DNA of 44,927 nt from JBLHKS01 sp047620505 (GTDB lineage: Bacteria > Verrucomicrobiota > Verrucomicrobiia > Verrucomicrobiales > DEV007): the NCBI GenBank assembly GCA_047620505.1, contig JBLHKS010000038.1, positions 1 through 44,927 of the forward strand. Reading direction: 5' to 3'. Both the position numbers and the translations under genes were made by a program. Below the pieces are notes generated by a model. It was given only the letters and a program-made list of their open reading frames with translations. It did not search any database and had not been told where the DNA came from. Shown one piece after another: positions 1-8,182 of this stretch (positions are counted from its first letter, which is position 1; every line of letters starts with the position of its first letter).

Positions 1-731
1 AGTTTCACCTCGGTATCGCGGACCGCGTCCAAATACTGCTGCAGGGTATCCTGGTCATGTTTGGAGAGTTTTCGTCCGAGTGAGCGCGTGTCGTCGATCA
101 GGAGATCCAAGGCGCTCTTGCTCCTTGCCAATTTTGCGGCCGCGTCCCGGCTGCTGGCGACAAAGAGCATGTCAAAAATCTGCTTGGGCTGATTCATCGC
201 CGGAATCGCGCGACCTTCCCGGTTGAAGGACTGAGTTTGTGCGCCACGGGGTCCGCCAATGCCGCCATTGGAAGACATGACCAGGGAGGAATGCCGAGTA
301 AATTCGCCTACGTGGTCTGCATAGACCTGGTCCAGGGAAATTCGATTCTTATAAGGCCCGTGACCTTTCGTGTCAGCGCCCGTCAGATATTGGTCTGCGT
401 TGGAATGGCCATGCACCCGTCTTACCGCGGGATGTGAGAGTCCCGAATAGATCGTGATGTCACTTCGCAGAGGCTCAAGAACATCCAGCACTTTTGTTAA
501 CTCAAAATCCCTTTCTCCGCCCCTCGGAAACCAACTCCAATCCTTCCACGCCGGATCTTCTTTGAGCGGCACACCCACCCCATCCGGGTGGTAGATGCTA
601 ACAAAGCGTTTCGGCGTCCCATTCGTAGCTGGATTGTCGGCGGCAAAGGTTTCGAACCAGGGCAAAGCCAGGGCGATACCGGCGCCGCGCAGAAATGTCC
701 TACGCTCGAGGGAGTTTGATTTAAGATTCAT
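1..731 (-). CDS. DUF1552 family secreted protein, 3' part cut by window edge
   Basis: The reading frame is open from ATG at 731 down to base 1, so about 243 N-terminal residues are present and the C-terminus lies outside the window. It starts with a Tat-like leader (ERRTFLRGAG, then a hydrophobic ALALPWFE stretch). Next come family landmarks of DUF1552: a YHPDGVG segment, an early GLSHPAVRR-type motif followed by HGHSNADQYLTGA, and a SLDQVYADHVG segment. DUF1552 proteins are exported proteins of unknown biochemistry that are common in Planctomycetes and Verrucomicrobia and usually sit next to a DUF1592 cytochrome-like protein, as here. The gene lies 46 bp downstream of that partner on the same strand and is probably co-transcribed. 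Family assignment is good; molecular function is unknown. Confidence 0.8.
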   Translation of the reverse strand, partial: MNLKSNSLERRTFLRGAGIALALPWFETFAADNPATNGTPKRFVSIYHPDGVGVPLKEDPAWKDWSWFPRGGERDFELTKVLDVLEPLRSDITIYSGLSHPAVRRVHGHSNADQYLTGADTKGHGPYKNRISLDQVYADHVGEFTRHSSLVMSSNGGIGGPRGAQTQSFNREGRAIPAMNQPKQIFDMLFVASSRDAAAKLARSKSALDLLIDDTRSLGRKLSKHDQDTLQQYLDAVRDTEVK

Positions 732-777
732 TGTCGGTCTGTTCCTCTTTCGTTTGAAAGTAACATCGTGCATCCCA

Positions 778-3700
778 TTAATTAGAGTTGAAGATTTCGC
801 TACGGGTAAGCAAGTGGACCAAATCGCCCAAGCGATCCCCGTTTTCCCTGAACGCTGACGTTAAATCCTCAACATCAGAGTGGTCTGCAAAAGAAAGGGG
901 ACGGCCAAGTGCATAGGCGGCCATTTTATAAACCATGGCACGTGCGAACTGGTCCTGTCTTTCCTTGAGTAGATACTCCTTCAAGCCCCCGATCCCTGCC
1001 AGCAGCTGCTCGTTGAAGAGTTCTGAATCCGCGTCCACTGGCTTGCTGCCAATCCGTGTGCGCCAGGATCCCATTGCATCATAGTTTTCAAACGCAATTC
1101 CCCAGGGATCGATCCTGGCATGGCAGGAATAACAGGCTGGATCATTGCGGTGGTCGGCGATCCGTTCTTTCAACGTCATTTTCTGGATTTCCGGATCCGC
1201 AAGATCCACCTCTGGCACATTCGGAGGCGGGGGCGGCGGCGGATCGTGGAGAATGCGTTCCAGCATCCAGACACCGCGTTTGAGAGGATGGGAATCCTTG
1301 CCATCGGAGTTCATCGCGAGGACCGCGGCTCCTGTGAGAAGGCCGCCCCGGTTCATTTCTGGTTCGATGGGAACTTTCCGGAACTGGTATCCGTAGACAT
1401 CTCTAATCCCATAGTGCCCCGCCAACCGTTCGTTAACCATCACGTAGTCGGAATGAATGAAGTCCATAACACTAAGGTTGTGTTCAAGGACTTCGTCAAA
1501 AAAGGCCAAGGGCTCTTCCTGCATCGCTTCCATCAGTGAGTCATCCGTAATGTGGGTCACACTATCAAGGCCATCCAGGCCAAGCCATTGCTGGACGAAA
1601 TGCCGGGTAAACCGTTTCGCCCGCGGATCCGCCAACATGCGTTGTACTTGTGCTTCGAGGATTTCGGGGTTCCTGAGCTTTCCTTGCTCGGCAAGGTGCT
1701 GCAGTTCTTCGTCGGGAATGCTCGACCATAGAAACACTGACAGGCGACTGGCCAATTCTTGATCGCTGATTCGGACCCTGCCATTTGTTTCATCCTCGGC
1801 GACGCGTTGGGTCAGATATAGGAACTCAGGATGCGCCAACACAGTTGCCAACACTTCCAACATAGCTTCCTCGAAAGTCTTGAATTCCGGCCGGTATTTC
1901 ACGAACAACTCCAAGAAACGGTCAACCTCCTCTGTAGTGGCCGGTCGACGCCAGGCGCGCCCCATGAACCGGGCCAACACATCACGGCCATAATTTTCCT
2001 CGTCCCCTTTGTTTTCACTCTCCGGAAAAATGTCCGTGTGCGTCTTTGGCGGCCATTGTTCGTAAAACGGGGCGCTGACTTCAATATAATCGATCAGGAC
2101 ATGGAGAGGTTCTTCCCCTCCACGGGCATTCGAGACATTGCGTATATGGATAAACTCGTCCCGCCTGGGAAACTTTGTTTCGAGCTTGCGAAAAGGGTTT
2201 CGCTGAATATCGCCCAGAGGAATATCGAAGTGAATCAATTGAGGATTGTCCACGGTTCCCGTGACCGGGATATCGCGTTCGCTGATGATATTGGAAAAGT
2301 TGGCGTTGTTGCTGGTATGGGCGCTGAACCCCAAACGAAGGCTCGCATATTCGTCAGGGTCCGTGGATGAACGCCAAGCACGGATGCTCACCCGCATCAC
2401 ACCTTCATCAGGAAGAAAACGATCTAAATTCCACTTCAGCTCATTCGACTTGGGCAGCACCAGCAAAACTGGAGATTCTGGAGGGGATTGCCCCACGATT
2501 GCTTCTGGGCTGGGCGCCGACTTACCGTCCCTGACGTGGACTGCCCTGCCTGTCTCCCGATCAAACAGATGAAGCTGGTTCCTGTTCTTGCCGTAGCTTT
2601 CGTCATTGGTGTTGAAAAGCTTTGCCTTCTTGTTAGAGGCCGCCTTCTCCATCGCTTCCTGCATCGAGATGACGTAAGCCACCGGCTCGGGCCGTTCGCC
2701 AATCACGGTAGCTCGTTTCAGCGCCTTCAAGCCGATTTCGCGATAGGTCTGGAATTGCATGGCCGACATCTGCAACATCTCGGAACTATTTTTAAACCCA
2801 TCCTCGGATGCGGTTTCCGGAGGCAGATTCCGGGCGAAAGGCGAGGGCAAGCCTAGTAGATCCTGGAGTGCGTAGTTGTATTCGTAGCGGGTCAGGCGGC
2901 GAAACGAAGAACGCCCCTTCGCGCTACGAGCCACCTGGGAGGCTCGCTGAATTTCACCGGAGAGCCAATCAATAACCGCCGTCCGGCCTGCGTCCGATAG
3001 ATCCGTTTCTTCATCCGGAGGAGGCATTTCACCATTACTAAGCACACCCATCACTTCCAGCCACCAATCCTTGTCCCCACCCTGGATCAGGTCGGGGTTC
3101 AGGGTGTCGATTCGAAATTTGCCCTTTTGCTTTTCTGGGCCGTGGCAGTCGATGCAGGCTCCATGCAGAAGGCCTTTGATCTCGTCGCGAAACACTTTCA
3201 GGTTTGCAACGGGAACCGCGGCCGCGGGGGCTTGTGTCAGCGGATTTCGATAGATCGAGTGAAGCGCACCCAACTCCCTGATTTCTTCAAGTGTCGGCGG
3301 AACCGCAAGCTTTGCCCCTGCGAGGGATACCCCCTCAAGGCTGATCTCCGAAAACTGGAAATGGGTGGCGTCGTGGGTCTTCAGGAAAGTGAACCTGTAG
3401 AACGTGTAAGCGGTCTCATTGTCCAGTTCGTATGAACGCGACTGAAGCCGCTTTTCGAACAAGGATTGGTCGGTCTTTCGATCCAACAACGTCCATCTTT
3501 CACCGTCCTTCGAGCCTTCCAGAATCCAGTCCTTTGGATCGCGCGTTGGCACATCATTTCCGGAAGTGAACGAATATGCCCTGACCACTTCCCCAGGTCC
3601 GGGCAACTTAGCCATCCAAACGACCGGGCGGCCTTCGTGTAAACCACACCACTTGGAACGATTGTTCGAATCCACACTCGCCAAAACGCCCTGGCCGCCA

Positions 3701-3828
3701 GTCTCGACGTGTTCGCTGGGCGACGATATTGCGGGGGCGACCTCTGATGCGCCCTTGGCTGATACCAGGCAAAACGCATGAAGTGCGGCGAAGGCGAAGG
3801 TTGCGTGGCGTTGGATCAGGGAAATCAT
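778..3828 (-). CDS. DUF1592-family (PSCyt1/DUF1587/1592/1588/1585) exported haem-binding protein
   Basis: A 1016-residue protein with a signal peptide (about residues 1-25), a discoidin-like N-terminal region, and a haem c site CIDCHG near residue 226 in the planctomycete cytochrome c domain (PSCyt1). DUF1587 follows (RRLTRYEYNYALQDLLGL), then DUF1595/1592/1588 (around RLSVFLWSSIPDEEL and HFVQQWLGLD) and a C-terminal DUF1585 region with a second CYSCH near residue 899. A proline run (seven P) precedes NVPEVDL, which is typical of the family. These proteins act outside the cytoplasm and are thought to be electron-transfer components tied to carbohydrate breakdown, but no reaction is established. 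It is the first gene of a two-gene unit with the DUF1552 protein. The start at 3828 gives a clean signal peptide. Confidence 0.88.
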   Translation of the reverse strand: MISLIQRHATFAFAALHAFCLVSAKGASEVAPAISSPSEHVETGGQGVLASVDSNNRSKWCGLHEGRPVVWMAKLPGPGEVVRAYSFTSGNDVPTRDPKDWILEGSKDGERWTLLDRKTDQSLFEKRLQSRSYELDNETAYTFYRFTFLKTHDATHFQFSEISLEGVSLAGAKLAVPPTLEEIRELGALHSIYRNPLTQAPAAAVPVANLKVFRDEIKGLLHGACIDCHGPEKQKGKFRIDTLNPDLIQGGDKDWWLEVMGVLSNGEMPPPDEETDLSDAGRTAVIDWLSGEIQRASQVARSAKGRSSFRRLTRYEYNYALQDLLGLPSPFARNLPPETASEDGFKNSSEMLQMSAMQFQTYREIGLKALKRATVIGERPEPVAYVISMQEAMEKAASNKKAKLFNTNDESYGKNRNQLHLFDRETGRAVHVRDGKSAPSPEAIVGQSPPESPVLLVLPKSNELKWNLDRFLPDEGVMRVSIRAWRSSTDPDEYASLRLGFSAHTSNNANFSNIISERDIPVTGTVDNPQLIHFDIPLGDIQRNPFRKLETKFPRRDEFIHIRNVSNARGGEEPLHVLIDYIEVSAPFYEQWPPKTHTDIFPESENKGDEENYGRDVLARFMGRAWRRPATTEEVDRFLELFVKYRPEFKTFEEAMLEVLATVLAHPEFLYLTQRVAEDETNGRVRISDQELASRLSVFLWSSIPDEELQHLAEQGKLRNPEILEAQVQRMLADPRAKRFTRHFVQQWLGLDGLDSVTHITDDSLMEAMQEEPLAFFDEVLEHNLSVMDFIHSDYVMVNERLAGHYGIRDVYGYQFRKVPIEPEMNRGGLLTGAAVLAMNSDGKDSHPLKRGVWMLERILHDPPPPPPPNVPEVDLADPEIQKMTLKERIADHRNDPACYSCHARIDPWGIAFENYDAMGSWRTRIGSKPVDADSELFNEQLLAGIGGLKEYLLKERQDQFARAMVYKMAAYALGRPLSFADHSDVEDLTSAFRENGDRLGDLVHLLTRSEIFNSN

Positions 3829-3934
3829 GGACGATGGCGGAGGAGATTCCGCCTACCGCAAGAACGGGAAAGACCCGCCGAATTTGTCACTTCTCGCAAT
3901 TTTTGAATGATCCCGCTCAGCTCGCTTAGCGAGA

Positions 3935-4202
3935 TCAACCACCCACTTCGGGAACAGGATTATGTAGCATGGCCCTCGCCCCGTGTGCCATCTGCAAGAT
4001 CTGACCCTGGGGACCTGGGGGGGGCGGCTGCCGACCTTTTCCCAATTCCGTTTAGATCAGGACCGTGGCAGATGGTGCACTGAAAGGGTTTTCCTTCGCC
4101 TCCTCCCATCTCCAACACTAATGCGGCACCTTTCTGGAACGACCCAACCGGTGCGTAGCCAGCAACTGCTGGAGCTGGAGGGGAACAGGGCAAGGCTCTC
4201 AT
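3935..4202 (-). pseudogene. Relic of a cytochrome c family protein (second haem domain)
   Basis: Read on the minus strand, this stretch encodes VGSFQKGAALVLEMGGG followed by QCTICHGPDLNGIG. I recognise this as the second haem domain of the cytochrome c553-like family, whose members read roughly PGSIKKGEALVTTGG...CAICHGPDLKGLG. Soon after the CxxCH the frame changes. The expected continuation (ending in an HGARA-like segment) appears only in the next frame, past a run of eight G on the plus strand (4017-4024). No N-terminal haem domain or signal peptide is visible upstream. I read it as a decayed, frame-shifted fragment, although a homopolymer error could account for part of the damage. Confidence 0.55.
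4017..4024. repeat. Run of eight G (C on minus strand) at the frame change in the cytochrome relic
   Basis: Eight consecutive G lie between the CTICHG haem site and the downstream frame carrying the rest of the domain on the minus strand. Such tracts slip easily during replication and are also a common sequencing-error site. Confidence 0.6.
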
Positions 4203-4633
4203 TCTAGTTTCAGATCGTGTCTCGGCTTCAACGCCTGGGCCAACGGCGGACTGGGCGCGGGAAGGCCGAAAAGAAACTTCCGTTAGTTTTCGCCGTGATT
4301 TTCGTTTTGTCGGCCATGGCTCAAAAAGTGCCAGAAAATATCAAAATCATTGAAAATAAGAAAACATGTGTTATTTATGTAAATAATGGATTCCTTGGCG
4401 CGGGTTACATCAGATCCGCCAGAATCAACTCTCGAATCAAGCCCATGAAAAAGAACCTGCTTTCCTCAGCAGACTTTCCCTTCGTCCTCAATCGGAGTTC
4501 TGGTCAGCACCTGCTGGCGTCAATCCAGAAACCTGAGCAACTTAAATCGACGGTCCACGCCGATTTAAGCTCTCGCCGGGCGGGAAGATCACTCCCAAGG
4601 CCCGATCTAATTGCCAGGAACCGAGGCGTTAAC
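4203..4633 (+). other. Non-coding region upstream of the sensor kinase
   Basis: The kinase frame stays open through here, but the predicted residues look non-protein-like and there is no leader before 4634, so I leave it non-coding. Bases about 4320-4400 are markedly AT-rich compared with their surroundings, which suggests a promoter region. I could not assign a specific -35/-10 pair and see no further gene. Confidence 0.4.
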
Positions 4634-6676
4634 ATGAGGCCAACAACCTCCAGACGCGACCGCCTCAATTGGGCTCGTCGTTTGGCTCTCTTCGTGGCTC
4701 TCGGAGCGGCGCTCCTGATTTCGGCGTTGCCGGTCTCCGCGATGGATTCCGCGGCTCCGATTTTTGGGGATGTGATCGGAAACAACGCCAATCCTGGAAC
4801 GGAGAGCCACAGTTTCCTGACAATATCGGCAGCACTCGCGCTGTTGATTGCAGTCGGCGCGACGCTGTTTCGACAAAACATGTGTTTCCGTAAAGAGGCC
4901 TTCCAACGCAAGGCCGCGGAAATCGAGCTTCGGAAAGTCAAAGAGGCCCAAAAGGGGCTGGAAACGAACGACGAACGTTTTCGCCAGATGTCGGAGAACA
5001 TCGACCAGGTTTTCTGGATGACCGGTGCGGAGGCTGGCTCAGTTTTGTTCGTTAGCTCTGCATTCGAAGATGTCTGGGGGCTTAAGACTGAAGAGATTTA
5101 TCGCAATCCGCTTCTCTGGATGCAGACAATCCACGAGGACGATTTCGAGAGGGTCGAGACCGCGTTCGCGAAGTTGGCTCAAGGCATCGACGGCTGTGAG
5201 AAATTCGAAATCGACTACCGGATCATCCGGCCTGACGGCGAGATGCGGCGGATTCATGACCGGGGCGCGGCAGTCCGCGACGCCGAAGGAAAAACCTATC
5301 GTCTCACCGGGGTCGCGACGGATGTGACTTATGCCCGCAACGCCAGCGACTTGATTGATCTGCAGGTCAAACGCATGGGGATGCTCCACGAAATATCCAC
5401 CAATTTGGAACTATCCGAACAGGCGCAGATTCAGGCGATTCTTCGTCTAGGCACCTCCGTCTTTGGTCTGGAGACCGGAGTGGTCGCTGCTATTGAGGAA
5501 GCCAATTATGAGGTTCTGGAACTGGAGTATCCAGAGGGTGCCAGTGTTGACGCTTCGGTGAGCGAGACGCATTGCCGTCGGATAGCGGAATCGGAGCTGC
5601 CCTTGGACATACCAGATGTCGCCGAACAATCCCTGCGCGAGTGCTGGACGTTGGACCCGGTACTTTCCGGCGCTTGCCTGGGATCACGATTCCGCATGGC
5701 GGAAAACCGCTGGGGTGTCCTCGCTTTCCTTTCGTCCTCGCCTCGCGTTAAGCCGTTTCATGAGTTGGATCGGAATTTTGTCCAGATCATGGCTCGATTG
5801 GTGGCGAGCCTGATCGAAAGGATCGAGTCTGCCAGGGATCTGAAATCGGCAAAGTTCGGCGCCGATACGGCAAATCGGGCGAAAAGCGAGTTTCTCGCTA
5901 ACATGTCGCATGAAATCCGAACGCCATTGAATTCGATTTTAGGCTTCGCGCAGTTGCTGCAGTTGAGCGGACGTCTGGCGGACGAAGATTGGAGATGGGT
6001 CAACACGATTCTGCGTAGCGGAGAACATCTGCTCGGCCTGATCAACGATGTCTTGGAGATGTCGAAAATCGAGGCTGGGCGTACTTCCATGAATATCGCC
6101 CCCTTCGACTGTCAGCAGCTGCTGGCGGATTTGACGGGGATGTTTGGGCAGCGGGCTCAGCTCAAGGGTCTGACACTGCAAACTGAAGCAACGGCAAATG
6201 TGCCGAGCACGCTGCTCGGAGATCAGGGTAAAATCCGGCAGGTGTTGGTCAATTTGCTAAGCAACGCACTCAAATTTACCAATAGTGGTGTCGTGGTTGT
6301 CCGGATCGACGCAATTCGGCCGGAATCCGGCAGTAACTTGCGTCTTGTGTTTGAAGTTGAAGACACCGGTATCGGAATCCCCGACGCCGATTGCGAGCGG
6401 ATATTCCACCCGTTCGAACAGACGCGAATTGGCGAACTCAAGGAAGGCAGCACTGGACTCGGCCTCGCGATCTGCCAGCGTTTTGCAGACCTCATGGGTG
6501 GCTCGCTCGAAGTCGAGAGCGAGCCGGGGCGCGGTTCGCTCTTCCGTTTTGAAGTCGGAGCCAACACCGATGAAATTCCCTTCGTCGAACCGGAAACGCT
6601 AAGCCGACCCGCGCTTTTCCGGAGGCTCGACCCAGGGGGGGCGCGATTTCAGAATTCTCGTCGTCGACGACCTTGA
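4634..6676 (+). CDS. Membrane sensor histidine kinase (PAS-GAF-HisKA-HATPase), receiver lost by frame change
   Basis: Using ATG 4634, about 680 residues. Two hydrophobic segments (about 15-35 and 60-78) bracket a short extracytoplasmic loop. A coiled linker follows, then a PAS domain (about 115-235), a GAF-like domain (about 245-395), HisKA with the phospho-acceptor His in MSHEIRT near residue 424, and a HATPase with N box (LLSNALKFT), G1 (DTGIGIP) and G2 (GSTGLGLAI). The protein should autophosphorylate on His in response to an unknown signal. The last residues after ETLSRPALF are arginine-rich and unlike a kinase end, because the frame runs off at a G7 tract just before a receiver domain encoded one frame over. 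The intact ancestor was almost certainly a hybrid kinase spanning 4634-7268. Confidence 0.82.
   Translation: MRPTTSRRDRLNWARRLALFVALGAALLISALPVSAMDSAAPIFGDVIGNNANPGTESHSFLTISAALALLIAVGATLFRQNMCFRKEAFQRKAAEIELRKVKEAQKGLETNDERFRQMSENIDQVFWMTGAEAGSVLFVSSAFEDVWGLKTEEIYRNPLLWMQTIHEDDFERVETAFAKLAQGIDGCEKFEIDYRIIRPDGEMRRIHDRGAAVRDAEGKTYRLTGVATDVTYARNASDLIDLQVKRMGMLHEISTNLELSEQAQIQAILRLGTSVFGLETGVVAAIEEANYEVLELEYPEGASVDASVSETHCRRIAESELPLDIPDVAEQSLRECWTLDPVLSGACLGSRFRMAENRWGVLAFLSSSPRVKPFHELDRNFVQIMARLVASLIERIESARDLKSAKFGADTANRAKSEFLANMSHEIRTPLNSILGFAQLLQLSGRLADEDWRWVNTILRSGEHLLGLINDVLEMSKIEAGRTSMNIAPFDCQQLLADLTGMFGQRAQLKGLTLQTEATANVPSTLLGDQGKIRQVLVNLLSNALKFTNSGVVVVRIDAIRPESGSNLRLVFEVEDTGIGIPDADCERIFHPFEQTRIGELKEGSTGLGLAICQRFADLMGGSLEVESEPGRGSLFRFEVGANTDEIPFVEPETLSRPALFRRLDPGGARFQNSRRRRP
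6635..6641 (+). repeat. Run of seven G at the kinase/receiver frame junction
   Basis: Seven consecutive G follow the Asp-Pro codons at the end of the kinase frame. With six G instead of seven, the kinase frame would read directly into the receiver beginning RDFRILVVDD. This could be a replication-slippage switch, a transcriptional slippage site, a fixed mutation or a sequencing error. Confidence 0.85.
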
Positions 6677-7268
6677 AGCCAACCGGGTTTTGCTCCGGGA
6701 GTTGCTAGGCAACGCCGGGTTCACCGTGTCCGAAGCCGTCAACGGCAAGGAGGCGATTGAGCAGTTCGAATCCTGGCACCCGCACGCGATCCTCATGGAT
6801 TGGTTCATGCCAATTCTCGGCGGTGCCGAAGCGACCCGCCGGATCAAGCAGACTGAGCGAGGTCGTCACACGCCGATCATTTGCGTCACTGCTTCGGCCC
6901 TCGACGGGACTCGGGAAGAGGCTCTCGCGTTCGAGGTTGACGCGATCCTGACGAAGCCCTTCCGGCTTCGTGATGTCCTCGAAGCGCTGAATCGCACTCT
7001 CCAATTACCTTTCCAGAATGCTGATGAAAGTAGTCCAGCCTCACTCGCTAAAAGCGCCGCCACGCTGACGCCAGTGTCAGTTCCGGCAGATCTGACCGAA
7101 GAGCATCGCAGCCGACTTCGCAGCGCTGCCACGACCTGTTCTCACCGTGCACTCCTTGAACTAGCGGATGATCTGGACGGATCACATCACGAGTTTTCCG
7201 CCACCCTCAAAGATCTCGCTGGCCAATCTCGTTATGACCTTGTCGTCCAGCTATTGGATGCCGCTTAG
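6642..7268 (+). pseudogene. Receiver domain of the hybrid kinase, out of frame with it
   Basis: The frame starting at 6642 encodes a canonical REC domain. The acidic pair is in RILVVDDLEANR, the phospho-acceptor Asp in HAILMDWFMP, a Thr/Ser in CVTASAL and the Lys in LTKPF. A C-terminal extension of about 80 residues may be a degenerate phosphotransfer or helical module. No ATG precedes the first beta strand, and the first usable start is a TTG (6690) that would already drop the essential acidic pair. It is therefore unlikely to be an independent gene. It can only work if fused to the kinase by a +1 frame change at 6635-6641. Confidence 0.75.
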
Positions 7269-7350
7269 ATTCTAAGCACGCATTTGGAGAGGGCGCGGAG
7301 GCTAATAAGCACCGGGTGCAGAGCCGAGGGCCCCGTCGATCGGTCGGACT

Positions 7351-8091
7351 TTAATCCTTCAAATTCAGGATCTCCAGCCAGGTCGTTCCCTCACGCTTGT
7401 TGTTTTGAAACGAGCGAATCCGGATCACGTCTGCAATCCAGACGTCGTCCATTTTCTTTCCGTGAGTCACCTGAAATTCTTTAAGCATCTCGGGTTTGGT
7501 TCCGCGGCTGTAGCCTTCCATTTTTAGGAGGCCGCCGCTGGCTTTGTCGATCCAGATGAAAACATATCCGTAGGGACCACGGTTATCGGGATTGATGATC
7601 TGAAGCTTCCAGGCGTCACGAGTTTTGTAAGTTTCGTGAGCCACAACGCGAGGGTTCGGCCAATAGAGAAAACGCAGCGCGAGGTCTTCGTAAGCGACGT
7701 CCGTTCCGCGAATCGGATCTCCATACCGATTTTCGCCAATTTCGCCGTTGATGCCCTCCATAATCTCGCGCAAAGCCAGTCGCTCCGCTGCTGTGTCGAG
7801 GTGAATCGCTTGCGGCGGATCATCGAAACGGAAACGAATATAATTCGGCTTTAGCGAAAGCTTGAACTTCACCGCCTTGAAATCTTTGCGCAGCTGAGCA
7901 TCGAATTCGCGGTCGTGAAGCGTGTAGCTGAACCGAACGAGGCTGAGGATTTCGTCAGGCGTCAGCTCGTCGAGCGACTTGCCGAAAGGCGTCTGATCTT
8001 TGGTATTTTCCTGAGCCTGGACGCTGGCGGCAGGGAGAGTGAAAAAAGCGGAAACCGCCAGAAGCGTGGCGGCGGAGAGGATTCGGTGCAT
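7351..8091 (-). CDS. LolA-like outer-membrane lipoprotein-sorting family protein
   Basis: A 246-residue exported protein with a signal peptide (MHRILSAATLLAVSAFF...VQAQ). I prefer ATG 8091 over the upstream start at 8127 because it begins right at the leader. The mature part resembles the PF17131-type LolA-like fold, with beta strands such as IWIDKASGGLLKMEGYSRG and VTHGKKMDDVWIADVIRI. Such proteins bind lipid or lipoprotein in the periplasm, but this one need not be a true LolA. It is convergent with the kinase/receiver locus and divergent from the glycosyltransferase pair, so probably monocistronic. Confidence 0.65.
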   Translation of the reverse strand: MHRILSAATLLAVSAFFTLPAASVQAQENTKDQTPFGKSLDELTPDEILSLVRFSYTLHDREFDAQLRKDFKAVKFKLSLKPNYIRFRFDDPPQAIHLDTAAERLALREIMEGINGEIGENRYGDPIRGTDVAYEDLALRFLYWPNPRVVAHETYKTRDAWKLQIINPDNRGPYGYVFIWIDKASGGLLKMEGYSRGTKPEMLKEFQVTHGKKMDDVWIADVIRIRSFQNNKREGTTWLEILNLKD

Positions 8092-8182
8092 GGCGGATAA
8101 TTTTAACGTAAAAGGCGCGCTTCTCAACTAGAGGAAGCCGATTTGCTTTGACTCTGCCCACCTCGCCGTTATTCGGTCAGAA

